Origin: Chloroflexota bacterium
Lineage (GTDB): Bacteria; Chloroflexota; Anaerolineae; Anaerolineales; UBA4823
Reading direction: 5' to 3'
Assembly (NCBI GenBank): GCA_029782365.1
Contig: JAKOUW010000250.1
Coordinates: forward strand, 1 to 53,816
DNA length: 53,816 nucleotides
In this document: positions 25,256 through 32,843 of the stretch, piece after piece
Position numbering within the stretch: the first letter of the stretch is position 1
Layout of the letters: each line of letters begins with the position of its first letter
Translations under genes and position numbers: made by a program
Notes under the pieces: generated by a model
Told to the model about the DNA's origin: nothing
What the model saw: the letters and a program-made list of their open reading frames with translations, nothing else
Database searches by the model: none

Positions 25256-25269
25256 ATAGGAGGAACGGT

Positions 25270-26169
25270 ATGCGCGTGACAGAACGAATGATGTCTGACA
25301 ATATGGTGCAGTATTTGAACGACAACCGCGAGCGTCTGGCCAGGCTGCAAGAACAAATTGGATCCAACAAGCAGTTCCTGCGCCCATCCGACAATCCTGC
25401 CGCCGCAGCCGCCTCGCTGACCCTGCATTCAAGCATCGAGATCAACAATGGTTTCCTCGATTCAGCGCACACAACCAGCGATTGGATGGCGGCAACGGAT
25501 GGTTCTATTCAGCAAATGGGTGATATTGGATTACGCTCGAAAAACCTGGTTCTAGATGGAGCCTCGGATAGCAACGGCCCGGATCAACGAAAAGTGATCG
25601 GAACCGAACTGGATGGCATTTTGAGACAGGCAATTGACATCGCCAATACCTCTCATAACGACAACTACATCTTCGCGGGTTTCAAGACCACCACCAAGCC
25701 TTTCCAGGGAGTTGACACGAATAATGATGGGTTGTATGATGTAGTGGATTATCAAGGCGACTCTGGTACGATCATACGCACCCTCGCTCCTGGGCAAAAC
25801 ATACCAGTCAACGTGAATGGTAATGCCAGTTTTTCAGATTTCTTCAATGCCCTGATTGCCGCTCGTGATGCGATGAACAGCAACAATACGGCCGCAATTC
25901 AATCCACAATCGGCACATTGAAAACTGCGTTGGATAAAGTTACCGAGGCAGGTGTGATGAACGGAGCTCGCCAAAACGAAGTGTCACAGCTAATCGACCG
26001 TACAAACAGTACACAGCTTGAGTTGAAAAGCCTGCTGTCCCAAAAAGAAGATATTAACCTGGCGGAGGCGATCACCAACCTGAGCCAGCAAGAAAATGTT
26101 TACCAATCCGTATTACAGGTCAGTAAACGAGCTTTATCAGTGTTAAGTCTGTTCGACGTACTCGGATAA
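25270..26169 (+). CDS. flgL: Hook-filament junction protein FlgL (HAP3)
   Basis: 299 residues: N-terminal helix MRVTERMMSDNMVQYLNDNR, then IGSNKQFLRPSDNPAAAAAS, and a flagellin-like C-terminal helix (VYQSVLQVSKRALSVLSLFD). It is the standard FlgL length and lies 14 bases after flgK with a TAGGAGG ribosome-binding site. No flagellin gene follows; csrA does. Confidence 0.95.
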   Translation: MRVTERMMSDNMVQYLNDNRERLARLQEQIGSNKQFLRPSDNPAAAAASLTLHSSIEINNGFLDSAHTTSDWMAATDGSIQQMGDIGLRSKNLVLDGASDSNGPDQRKVIGTELDGILRQAIDIANTSHNDNYIFAGFKTTTKPFQGVDTNNDGLYDVVDYQGDSGTIIRTLAPGQNIPVNVNGNASFSDFFNALIAARDAMNSNNTAAIQSTIGTLKTALDKVTEAGVMNGARQNEVSQLIDRTNSTQLELKSLLSQKEDINLAEAITNLSQQENVYQSVLQVSKRALSVLSLFDVLG

Positions 26170-26184
26170 ATTTGAGGTAATCCT

Positions 26185-26469
26185 ATGTTAGTGCTAACGC
26201 GGCGCATCGATGAGAGCCTGGTCATTAACGATAATATCGTTATCACCATCCTGGCAGTGGATGGCGATAAAGTCAAGATCGGGGTCAGCGCGCCGCGCGA
26301 AGTACCTGTTCTCCGCCAGGAATTATGGAATGCGATGCGCGAGCAGCAGCAAATTGCCCAGGCCTTAGCCAGCGGGACCGTTCCTGAGGGCTTCGAGGAA
26401 CTGCGCAATTTCCTGGCTGAGCAAGTTGATACCGATCCGGTGTCAGAAGAATCGCCTTCCACACCTTGA
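26185..26469 (+). CDS. csrA: Carbon storage regulator CsrA
   Basis: 94 residues. MLVLTRRIDESLVINDNIVI, VKIGVSAPREVPVLRQE define CsrA, an RNA-binding dimer that blocks ribosome-binding sites, often that of flagellin mRNA. The body ends near residue 60 and is followed by an unusually long acidic tail (family members are usually 61-75 residues). In Gram-positive genomes it pairs with fliW, but no fliW lies in this window. Confidence 0.95.
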   Translation: MLVLTRRIDESLVINDNIVITILAVDGDKVKIGVSAPREVPVLRQELWNAMREQQQIAQALASGTVPEGFEELRNFLAEQVDTDPVSEESPSTP

Positions 26470-26476
26470 ACCAGGT

Positions 26477-26878
26477 ATGACTGAATCGACATCCACGAAT
26501 TCCGGCAGAACAATCGGGCAGATCCTGATTATTCTGGTATTTATCGGAATCGCGGCCGGAGGTTTATACCTGTTAAGCAAGTTCACTTCAAAAGCTTCCG
26601 GCCAGCATGAAATCACTTTACGAATTGAAGGCACTACATCTGTCGCCATCATCACTTATACCCAACCCGATGGGAAAGTGACCAAGCCTCAAGAAGTGCA
26701 TGTGCCATGGCAAATGACTGCAACCTACTCGCCAAAGCAAATTGTGGTGCTGACAGCGGGAAACCCCATGCAAATGGGCCAGTTGAGTTGTGTGATGCTC
26801 TTGGACGGGAAGAGCTGGAAAAAAGATACCGCCCGCTCCCCGAATGATAAAATTTCTTGCGCCGGAATAGCACCTTAG
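26477..26878 (+). CDS. Single-TM protein with MmpS-like extracytoplasmic domain
   Basis: 133 residues from the ATG at 26477, 7 bases after csrA. A short polar N terminus precedes one membrane helix (about 15-33), then an extracytoplasmic domain with VAIITYTQPDG, VHVPWQMTATY and a C-terminal part in which two Cys could form a disulfide (LSCVMLLDGKSW ... ISCAGIAP). The pattern of a beta-sandwich with Pro-Trp and C-terminal Cys pair resembles mycobacterial MmpS accessory proteins. No MmpL transporter is adjacent, so its role at the end of a flagellar operon is unknown. Confidence 0.7.
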   Translation: MTESTSTNSGRTIGQILIILVFIGIAAGGLYLLSKFTSKASGQHEITLRIEGTTSVAIITYTQPDGKVTKPQEVHVPWQMTATYSPKQIVVLTAGNPMQMGQLSCVMLLDGKSWKKDTARSPNDKISCAGIAP

Positions 26879-26903
26879 TCACACGCTCGTCGCATGCTGT
26901 GAC
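26878..26903 (+). terminator. Weak hairpin after the MmpS-like gene
   Basis: GTCACA (26878-26883) and TGTGAC (26898-26903) pair over 6 bases with a 14-base loop starting at the stop codon; AT-rich sequence follows. It may end the flgM operon transcript. Confidence 0.3.
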
Positions 26904-26926
26904 GATTAATGATTTTGTCATCCTAA

Positions 26927-27760
26927 ATGAAGCCGCTCGACATACTGTTCAATCCATTAATCAATTTACGAAATTCCATCGATTTTCCATTACGCCAGGC
27001 ATTTCACTGGTCGCGTCCCGGCCTGAAATTGGGCAATGAGAAAAAAGATAACCTTTACCAAAACCTGCCGACTGCTGAACGCCGGGCTGCAGTCCAAGAA
27101 GCAGAGCGCCTCTTCAACAAATACCATCTTCATGATTTGCACCAGCGCAGCACAGTAGACAATTACCGCGAGAATCTGTATTACATCCAACTGCTTGAAC
27201 AAGCTTGCGAGCGCAGCCAGGCAAGCTTGTCTCCAGACCTGCAAGCAGTGGATATTGGCCCATCCTCCTGGTTTTACGTGCGCGGTATGTATCAATTCTT
27301 GAAATTTTGGGGAACTGATGCTCCTCGCCGTGTTGAATTATGCGGATACGAAGCCGATCCATACCGGATTTACAGCAATTTTTATTCCCGTTATGATCAT
27401 GCCCTGGCATACTGCGCCAACTTAGAAGAAGTCAACTATATACCCAACGCCTACCGCCCCATCCCCAATGCCTGGCACCTGGCGACCATGTTTTTTCCTT
27501 TCATCTTTGTCCGCGACCATCTGGATTGGGGTTTGCCCCAAAAAGAATATCATCCTCAGGAATTGCTCAAGCAGGCCTGGGAAAGCTTGCGTCCGGGCGG
27601 CGTCCTGATTGTGGTCAACCAGGGAGAGGATGAAGCACGCCAACAAGAAATATTGTTTGGGTCTGCTAACATTGAAACGCGTGCTTCATTTACTTTTCAT
27701 TCGATCCTCTATGAATATTCGCTGACTCGTCACGTTCATGTCGCCTTCCGCAGAAACTGA
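26927..27760 (+). CDS. Class I SAM-dependent methyltransferase-like protein
   Basis: 277 residues. A basic, helical N-terminal part (1-105) precedes a Rossmann-type core. VDIGPSSWFYV (about 107-117) would be the AdoMet-binding strand and turn, ELCGYEADPY the acidic end of strand 2, and SLRPGGVLIVVNQGE the strand-5 region seen in many methyltransferases. No substrate can be named. The gene overlaps the next by 23 bases, suggesting they are expressed together. No strong ribosome-binding site precedes the ATG. Confidence 0.7.
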   Translation: MKPLDILFNPLINLRNSIDFPLRQAFHWSRPGLKLGNEKKDNLYQNLPTAERRAAVQEAERLFNKYHLHDLHQRSTVDNYRENLYYIQLLEQACERSQASLSPDLQAVDIGPSSWFYVRGMYQFLKFWGTDAPRRVELCGYEADPYRIYSNFYSRYDHALAYCANLEEVNYIPNAYRPIPNAWHLATMFFPFIFVRDHLDWGLPQKEYHPQELLKQAWESLRPGGVLIVVNQGEDEARQQEILFGSANIETRASFTFHSILYEYSLTRHVHVAFRRN

Positions 27761-28901
27761 ACATCTGGGCCAACGCGCTTACCAGTTGGCTTGCGAGCTG
27801 GTAGAACGATTTGGACCACGCCCAGCCGGCAGCGCATCCGAAGCACAGGCGCGTGCCTGGGCGGCCAGCCAGTTGACCAACTGGGGCTACCAGGTAGAAA
27901 CACAATCCGTGAAATTTCCCTCACAGCCCCGGGTTTCCTGGACATTGGTGACTGCGGGGGCCTCTTTGGTCTTATGCGCCTTGCTCTTCGCCTTTTATCC
28001 TTTTCTAGGCCTGGTTCCTCCGGTTGTGTTGTTCTTTTTGCCATCCTGGCTGCGCTGGGAAGTCAGGCGCCGCGCATGCAGCGAGGCCAGCGAGAATTTA
28101 ACCGCCTGTCTGCCTGGCGATGGAACGCCAAAACGCTTGTTGGTCGTCGCGCACCTGGACAGCGCCCCCGCTCGCCGCCTGTCAGGCTGGGTATTGCACC
28201 TGTACAGCCGGTCGTTGGATATTGCACAGCGCACAGCCATCGCCATGACGGCGGCTGGCGCGCTGAGCCTGGCAGGTTTTGTCTTGCCGAAGTTCGTGGT
28301 CATTTTGCTTGGGCTGGCCAGTGCAACCGCGGGCGCCTGGCTGGTTGGTGCAGAAGTCTGGAATGTAACCAGCAGGCCAGTTCGATTTTCTCCAGGCGCT
28401 AATGATAACGCTTCTGGCGTGGGTTTGTTGTTAGCCCTTGCCGAGCACTGTGCCGCCCACTCCGCGCAGCAACTGAACCTGAGCTTTTTGATCACCACCG
28501 CCGAAGAGACCGGTATGCAGGGCGCATGGTCTTTTGCCCTTACTGGAGGACAAAAAGCCGCGCCCGTGCTTTGCCTGGATACGATCGGCAGCGGCGCAGT
28601 GCTGCGCTATGTCGTGCGCGATGGCTCCTGGCGTCCTCTGGTATTATCTAAAAAATTGAACTCTTTGCTCGCCCAGGGCATGCCCGGGAGCAAACCTCTT
28701 TGGTATATTGAAAAAAGTGGGGATCATGCGCCATTCGTGAGACAAGGGTATGAAACTTCCGCCATCCAGGTCACTGGCAGCCCCTTGGCGGACTTGCGCT
28801 ACCATACCATTGATGACACTGCCTCTGGGCTCGAAGCGCCGGCTTTTGGTCTTGCCGCAGAAGCCGCACTTTTCCTGATCGAAAAATTGGCGATTTCCTA
28901 A
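27738..28901 (+). CDS. M28-family zinc peptidase with inserted membrane helices
   Basis: 387 residues. The zinc-site residues of M28 aminopeptidases are all visible: H139 (VVAHLD), D223 (GANDNASG), E256-E257 (TAEETG), D281 (CLDTIG) and H356 (RYHTIDD). Unlike soluble members, two hydrophobic helices precede the first ligand (about 68-103) and about two more (about 166-205) lie between H139 and D223, where the family usually has a short loop. It is probably a membrane-embedded peptidase. Its stop codon contributes to the -35 box of the next promoter. Confidence 0.85.
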   Translation: MSPSAETEHLGQRAYQLACELVERFGPRPAGSASEAQARAWAASQLTNWGYQVETQSVKFPSQPRVSWTLVTAGASLVLCALLFAFYPFLGLVPPVVLFFLPSWLRWEVRRRACSEASENLTACLPGDGTPKRLLVVAHLDSAPARRLSGWVLHLYSRSLDIAQRTAIAMTAAGALSLAGFVLPKFVVILLGLASATAGAWLVGAEVWNVTSRPVRFSPGANDNASGVGLLLALAEHCAAHSAQQLNLSFLITTAEETGMQGAWSFALTGGQKAAPVLCLDTIGSGAVLRYVVRDGSWRPLVLSKKLNSLLAQGMPGSKPLWYIEKSGDHAPFVRQGYETSAIQVTGSPLADLRYHTIDDTASGLEAPAFGLAAEAALFLIEKLAIS

Positions 28902-28925
28902 AGTTTCCGACCGTCTGACCGATAA
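28899..28925 (+). promoter_or_regulatory. Sigma-28 (FliA) promoter for the YjfB-like gene
   Basis: TAAAGTTT (28899-28906), an 11-base spacer and ACCGATAA (28918-28925) match the FliA consensus at 15 of 16 positions with exact spacing. The ATG at 28932 lies at or within a base or two of the expected transcription start, so the message may be leaderless. Like the flgM promoter, its first three bases are the stop codon of the upstream gene. Confidence 0.88.
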
Positions 28926-28931
28926 CATAAT

Positions 28932-29147
28932 ATGAATGTTTCTTCTTACGGTTCATTTGAAAACAGTCTGGCCAGCCTGGCTACCAACATGCAGAGCGAG
29001 CAGTTCCCTCTGCAAATCGGTGTTGCCGTTCTAAAAGAGATTCAAGACGCCCAAAAAATGCAAGCGCAAATGCTGGTTGAAATGATCAACAGCGTTTCCA
29101 CAATCACCGCAGACGGCGCTGGCAGGCTGGTGAATAAAGCAGTTTGA
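28932..29147 (+). CDS. YjfB-like putative motility protein
   Basis: 71 residues. SEQFPLQIGVAVLKEIQDAQ followed by KMQAQMLVEMINSV fits the pattern of the small YjfB family (a V..LKK..D.Q...L..M motif). Members are found in motile bacteria and are described as putative motility proteins. The near-perfect sigma-28 promoter directly in front supports a late flagellar or chemotaxis role. No signal peptide or membrane segment is present. It ends the motility part of the window. Confidence 0.8.
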   Translation: MNVSSYGSFENSLASLATNMQSEQFPLQIGVAVLKEIQDAQKMQAQMLVEMINSVSTITADGAGRLVNKAV

Positions 29148-29205
29148 GCCAACCGCCCGGCTGACAATCAGTATAGAGCCGGCGGGTGATGGCTCATTTT
29201 TCAGA
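29146..29205 (+). terminator. Imperfect terminator after the YjfB-like gene
   Basis: CGCCCGGCT near 29153-29161 and AGCCGGCGGG near 29176-29185 pair imperfectly, with flanking AGCC/GGCT reinforcing the stem, and TCATTTTTC follows at 29192-29200. It is consistent with a rho-independent terminator closing the motility region. Confidence 0.5.
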
Positions 29206-29568
29206 GATTCCTCTGGTCGGGCAGCTAAGAATAAATCTAAACCAACAAGGTGCGCTTCACGGTGGTGTTCTTGCGGAATCACACACTGCCTTTGTTCTCT
29301 ATTGATCGCTATAATTGTTGTAGTGTTGTTATCGACAAACGATAAGTATACCTTCCATTTATGATGGAAAATTTACACCTGATGCATTTCTGTAAAATAT
29401 GACAATGATCTGAAAAATTAGTGGCGAATATCACCTCGTTGCCTTACCTGCTAGAAAATACCGTTTTTACCTGCATGGTATAATCTTTCACACCAGGCGG
29501 ATAACGTTATCTGCCTGCAAGAACATCGCCAGCCAGGATGTCATTTTTTCATCTGCGAAGGTCGAAAC
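29206..29568 (+). other. Non-coding region upstream of argS
   Basis: The gap of 421 bases between the YjfB-like gene and argS has no credible ORF. It holds a TATAAT at 29310-29315 without a good -35 box, and two small hairpins (TATCG/CGATA near 29334-29348 and TTCCAT/ATGGAA near 29353-29369). An extended -10 promoter lies at 29476-29484. I see no T-box or other riboswitch signature. Confidence 0.6.
29476..29484 (+). promoter_or_regulatory. Extended -10 promoter for argS
   Basis: TGG directly precedes TATAAT (29479-29484), giving an extended -10 element. No clear -35 box is present. The start would be near 29491, leaving a leader of about 78 bases before the argS ATG. Confidence 0.6.
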
Positions 29569-31371
29569 ATGTTTCAGCGCGAGCAAAACGCCATTGAGCA
29601 GCAAATTCGCCACTTCTGCTCTCAAAACAACCTGCCGGAGTCAGGGATCATCAATTGGTCGCCGATCCCTTTGACTGGCGAGTGGGGCATTTCCACCAAT
29701 TTCTTTGCCCTGGCAGCCGCTGACGCACGCCGTATTAAAGAAGCGACCGGCCAGGGGGTAAACGTGCAGCAGCATGCTCAGGAATTAGCCAGCCGTGTAG
29801 CATCTGCCCTGGACCGGCCAGCCGGATTTGCGCGCATCGAAGCGGTAAAAGGTTTTCTCAATCTCTATTTCGCCAGCGCCGAATATGCCCGGCGCGTGGT
29901 GGATGAAGTATTGGATGCGGGGAGTGCGTTTGGCTGCGGTAGCCTTAAAGAAGAACGCGTCATGGTTGAGTTTTCGCAGCCTAATACGCATAAAGCCTTT
30001 CATGTCGGCCACCTGCGCAGCGCCATTCTGGGCGATGCATTGTGCCGTATTTTAGAGGCAGCCGGCTATGAAGTGGTGCGCGCGAACTATTATGGCGATA
30101 TCGGCCTGCATGTCATCAAATGGCTGTGGAATTATCGCAAATATCACGCTGGCGAGAAGCCTGAAAAAGATGTCACCCGCTGGATGGGCGCCTTGTACGC
30201 CGAGGCCAGCAAACGCCTGGAAGGCAACCCCGACCTGGAAAAAGAGGTGCGCGAACTCTACGCCCTGTGGGATAAGCGTGACCCGGAAATTTACGCCCTC
30301 TGGAAAGAGACCCGGCAGTGGTCGTTGGATGGCTTTCGCGACATGTACAAGGTGTTGGATATTCGATTCGACCGTGAATACGGCAACAGCGATGCCGAAC
30401 ACCCCGGTAAAGATGTCGTCGATGAACTGATCGCCAAGGGAATCGCCCAAGACGAGCGCAGCACCGGCGGGCCGGTGGTGGTCAAAATTGACGAACTGCT
30501 CGGCCTGACCAAAGAGAAATACCGGGCGCTGGTCGTACTGCGCTCCGACAACACCGCTCTGTATTCCACCGAAGACCTGGCCCTGGCCAAAATCAAATTC
30601 AGCGAATACGCTGACCTGGCGCGCTCAATCTATGTGGTGGATGTGCGCCAATCGCTGCATTTCACCCAGGTTTTCAAAACACTCGAGCTGGCCGGTTATC
30701 CCTGGGCCGAGCGCTGCATCCACGTTGCTTATGAAATTGTCAACCTGCCTGGCAACGTGGTCATGGCCTCGCGCGAAGGTACGGTCGTATTGTTGGAAGA
30801 TCTGATCCGTGAAGCCACCAGCCGGGCGCTGGCAGCCGTCAGCGAAAAAAGCCAGGAACTGGATGAAACCGCCAAACTGCAGGTCGCCAAAGATGTAGCC
30901 ATTGGGTCGATCAAATTCCCCATGCTGGCGCGCGACAACGCCAAAATTGCCACCTTTGATTGGGAAGCTGCGCTTGATTTCAACGGCCAGGCGGCGCCTT
31001 ATATTCAATATGCCCATGTGCGCGCCAACAGCATCCTGCGCCGCGCCGCCGCCGAAAACCCTGCCAATCCTTCTTGGGGCAGCTCTATCGAGCCCAGCTA
31101 CCAACTTGACTCCACAGAGATCCAATTGATAGATTTGATTTCCCGCCTGCCGAACGAGGTGCAGCGCGCCGCCGCTGAATATCGCCCGCTCTTCTTGACT
31201 AACATGGCCTACGAAATCGCCAAGGCCTTTACCGACTTCTACGCAGCCTGCCCGGTGTTGAAGGCCGACCCGGCGGTGCGCGCCTTCCGCCTGCGTCTGG
31301 TGGCAGCCACCCGCCAGGCCCTGGCCAACAACCTGAATATGCTGGGAATTGGGGCCCCAGAAGTAATGTAA
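29569..31371 (+). CDS. argS: Arginyl-tRNA synthetase
   Basis: 600 residues. The class I HIGH motif is HVGH at 145-148 (THKAFHVGHLRSAILGDA) and the KMSKS-loop equivalent is MASREGTVV. An N-terminal ArgRS domain (1-100) and a C-terminal DALR anticodon-binding domain (about 470-600, ending ALANNLNMLGIGAPEVM) are present. It charges tRNA-Arg in the cytoplasm. It has its own promoter and a strong terminator, so it is a single-gene unit. Confidence 0.97.
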   Translation: MFQREQNAIEQQIRHFCSQNNLPESGIINWSPIPLTGEWGISTNFFALAAADARRIKEATGQGVNVQQHAQELASRVASALDRPAGFARIEAVKGFLNLYFASAEYARRVVDEVLDAGSAFGCGSLKEERVMVEFSQPNTHKAFHVGHLRSAILGDALCRILEAAGYEVVRANYYGDIGLHVIKWLWNYRKYHAGEKPEKDVTRWMGALYAEASKRLEGNPDLEKEVRELYALWDKRDPEIYALWKETRQWSLDGFRDMYKVLDIRFDREYGNSDAEHPGKDVVDELIAKGIAQDERSTGGPVVVKIDELLGLTKEKYRALVVLRSDNTALYSTEDLALAKIKFSEYADLARSIYVVDVRQSLHFTQVFKTLELAGYPWAERCIHVAYEIVNLPGNVVMASREGTVVLLEDLIREATSRALAAVSEKSQELDETAKLQVAKDVAIGSIKFPMLARDNAKIATFDWEAALDFNGQAAPYIQYAHVRANSILRRAAAENPANPSWGSSIEPSYQLDSTEIQLIDLISRLPNEVQRAAAEYRPLFLTNMAYEIAKAFTDFYAACPVLKADPAVRAFRLRLVAATRQALANNLNMLGIGAPEVM

Positions 31372-31376
31372 TATGT

Positions 31377-31412
31377 AACGTCCGTCGCAGTATATCCAGC
31401 GGCGGACGTTTT
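31377..31412 (+). terminator. Rho-independent terminator after argS
   Basis: AACGTCCGTCGC (31377-31388) and GCGGCGGACGTT (31399-31410) form a 12-bp stem with one G.T pair and a 10-base loop, ending in TTTT. It lies 5 bases after the argS stop. Confidence 0.85.
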
Positions 31413-31444
31413 GATGAACCGCTTACAAGGAGTAAAGAAAACAC

Positions 31445-32761
31445 ATGCCAATCCGCACAATCATCATGGGCGCTGCAGGGCGCGACTTCCACAACTTCAA
31501 TGTCTTTTTCCGCGATAATCCGGATTACGAAGTGGTGGCTTTCACTGCCACGCAAATTCCAGATATCGAGGGCCGCACCTACCCGTCAGAGTTAGCTGGC
31601 AAGCGATATCCAAAAGGCATCCCGATTTTTGCCGAATCTGACCTGGTGAAGCTGATTAAAGAACACAATGTTGACCAGGTTGTCTTTGCCTACAGCGATG
31701 TGCCCCACGAGTATGTCATGCACAAAGCCTCTACCGTCCTGGCGGCTGGGGCAAACTTTCAGCTTTTGGGGCTCAGAAGCACCCAGCTTAAATCAACCAA
31801 GCCGGTCGTCTCCGTCTGCGCGGTGCGCACCGGCTCTGGCAAGAGCCAGACCACCCGCCGCGTTTCTCTGATTTTACGCGGCATGGGCTTCAAAGTCGCC
31901 GCCATCCGCCATCCTATGCCGTATGGCGACCTGGTAAAGCAAAAAGTGCAGCGCTTTGCCAATTACGCTGACCTGGATAAACATGAGTGTACGATCGAAG
32001 AGCGCGAAGAATACGAGCCTCACCTGGATAACGGTGTGATCGTGTACGCTGGCGTGGATTACGAAGCAATTTTGCGCCAGGCCGAACAGGAAGTGGACAT
32101 TGTCTTGTGGGACGGCGGCAACAATGATTTCTCCTTTTACCAGTCCGATTTTAAAATTGTGGTCGTAGACCCACACCGCCCAGGTCATGAGCTGAGCTAC
32201 CACCCTGGCGAGACCAACCTGCGGGATGCCGATGTTTTCGTGATTAACAAAGTGGACACGGCCAACCCCGACAATGTGATCAAGGTGCGCCAAAATATCC
32301 AGGCCACCAACCCCCAGGCAGTGGTGATTGAAGCTGCTTCACCTTTGTTTGTCGAAGACCCCGGCGCCATTCGCGGCAAGCGCGTGCTGGTGGTGGAAGA
32401 CGGCCCCACTCTGACGCATGGCGAGATGGCTTACGGAGCCGGCTGGGTGGCTGCGCGCCGCTTTGGCGCAGCCGAAATTGTTGACCCACGCCCGTTTGCG
32501 GTGCGTTCGATTAAAGCCACCTACGAAAAATATCCCCGCACAGGTGCCATCCTGCCGGCGATGGGGTACGGTGAAGCCCAAACACGCGACCTGGAGGAGA
32601 CCATCCGGAACTCGGATGTCGATATGGTGATCATTGCTACGCCCATCGATTTGAACCGGGTAATCAAGATCGACAAGCCTGCCCAGCGAGTGCGCTATGA
32701 GCTGCAGGAGATCGGCCTGCCGACCCTGGAAACCCTTTTGAAAGCGAAGTTTGGCAAATAA
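31445..32761 (+). CDS. Cyclic 2,3-diphosphoglycerate synthetase-like GTPase
   Basis: 438 residues. An N-terminal Rossmann-like domain (MGAAGRDFHNFNVFFRDNPD) precedes a P-loop at 130-135 (RTGSGKSQTTR), then the family segments DIVLWDGGNND, VVVDPHRPGHE and VINKVDTAN, the last resembling a GTPase specificity loop. The characterised relative is the archaeal enzyme that makes the thermoprotectant cyclic 2,3-diphosphoglycerate. Bacterial homologues are widespread and their function is unsettled, so the name marks family only. RBS AAGGAG precedes the ATG. Confidence 0.85.
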   Translation: MPIRTIIMGAAGRDFHNFNVFFRDNPDYEVVAFTATQIPDIEGRTYPSELAGKRYPKGIPIFAESDLVKLIKEHNVDQVVFAYSDVPHEYVMHKASTVLAAGANFQLLGLRSTQLKSTKPVVSVCAVRTGSGKSQTTRRVSLILRGMGFKVAAIRHPMPYGDLVKQKVQRFANYADLDKHECTIEEREEYEPHLDNGVIVYAGVDYEAILRQAEQEVDIVLWDGGNNDFSFYQSDFKIVVVDPHRPGHELSYHPGETNLRDADVFVINKVDTANPDNVIKVRQNIQATNPQAVVIEAASPLFVEDPGAIRGKRVLVVEDGPTLTHGEMAYGAGWVAARRFGAAEIVDPRPFAVRSIKATYEKYPRTGAILPAMGYGEAQTRDLEETIRNSDVDMVIIATPIDLNRVIKIDKPAQRVRYELQEIGLPTLETLLKAKFGK

Positions 32762-32794
32762 GCTCGAAAGCAGCCCGACTTGATGGCATAAACG

Positions 32795-32803
32795 TGCTAC
32801 AAT
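32795..32803 (+). promoter_or_regulatory. Extended -10 element before a terminator hairpin
   Basis: TGCTACAAT (TGn-TACAAT) lies 34 bases after the GTPase stop and immediately before a rho-independent terminator, itself upstream of the DNA methyltransferase ATG at 32844. If active, its transcript would begin inside the hairpin. Confidence 0.4.
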
Positions 32804-32804
32804 G

Positions 32805-32835
32805 GGGTGGCGGTTCCCTACCGCCATCCTTTTTT
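32805..32835 (+). terminator. Rho-independent terminator between the GTPase and the DNA methyltransferase
   Basis: GGGTGGCGGT (32805-32814), loop TCCCT, ACCGCCATCC (32820-32829) with one G.T pair, followed by six T (32830-32835). It is a canonical terminator for the GTPase gene. Confidence 0.88.
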
Positions 32836-32843
32836 ATTCACCT

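Noticed and set aside
29310..29315. TATAAT as promoter of a small RNA in the argS upstream gap
   Set aside because: No -35 box at 16-18 bases and no terminator of defined strength within the next 160 bases; listed only as part of the non-coding region.
29206..29568. T-box riboswitch upstream of argS
   Set aside because: The conserved AGGGTGG-type T-box sequence and specifier-loop architecture are not visible; only short unrelated hairpins and a GGTGGTG stretch occur.
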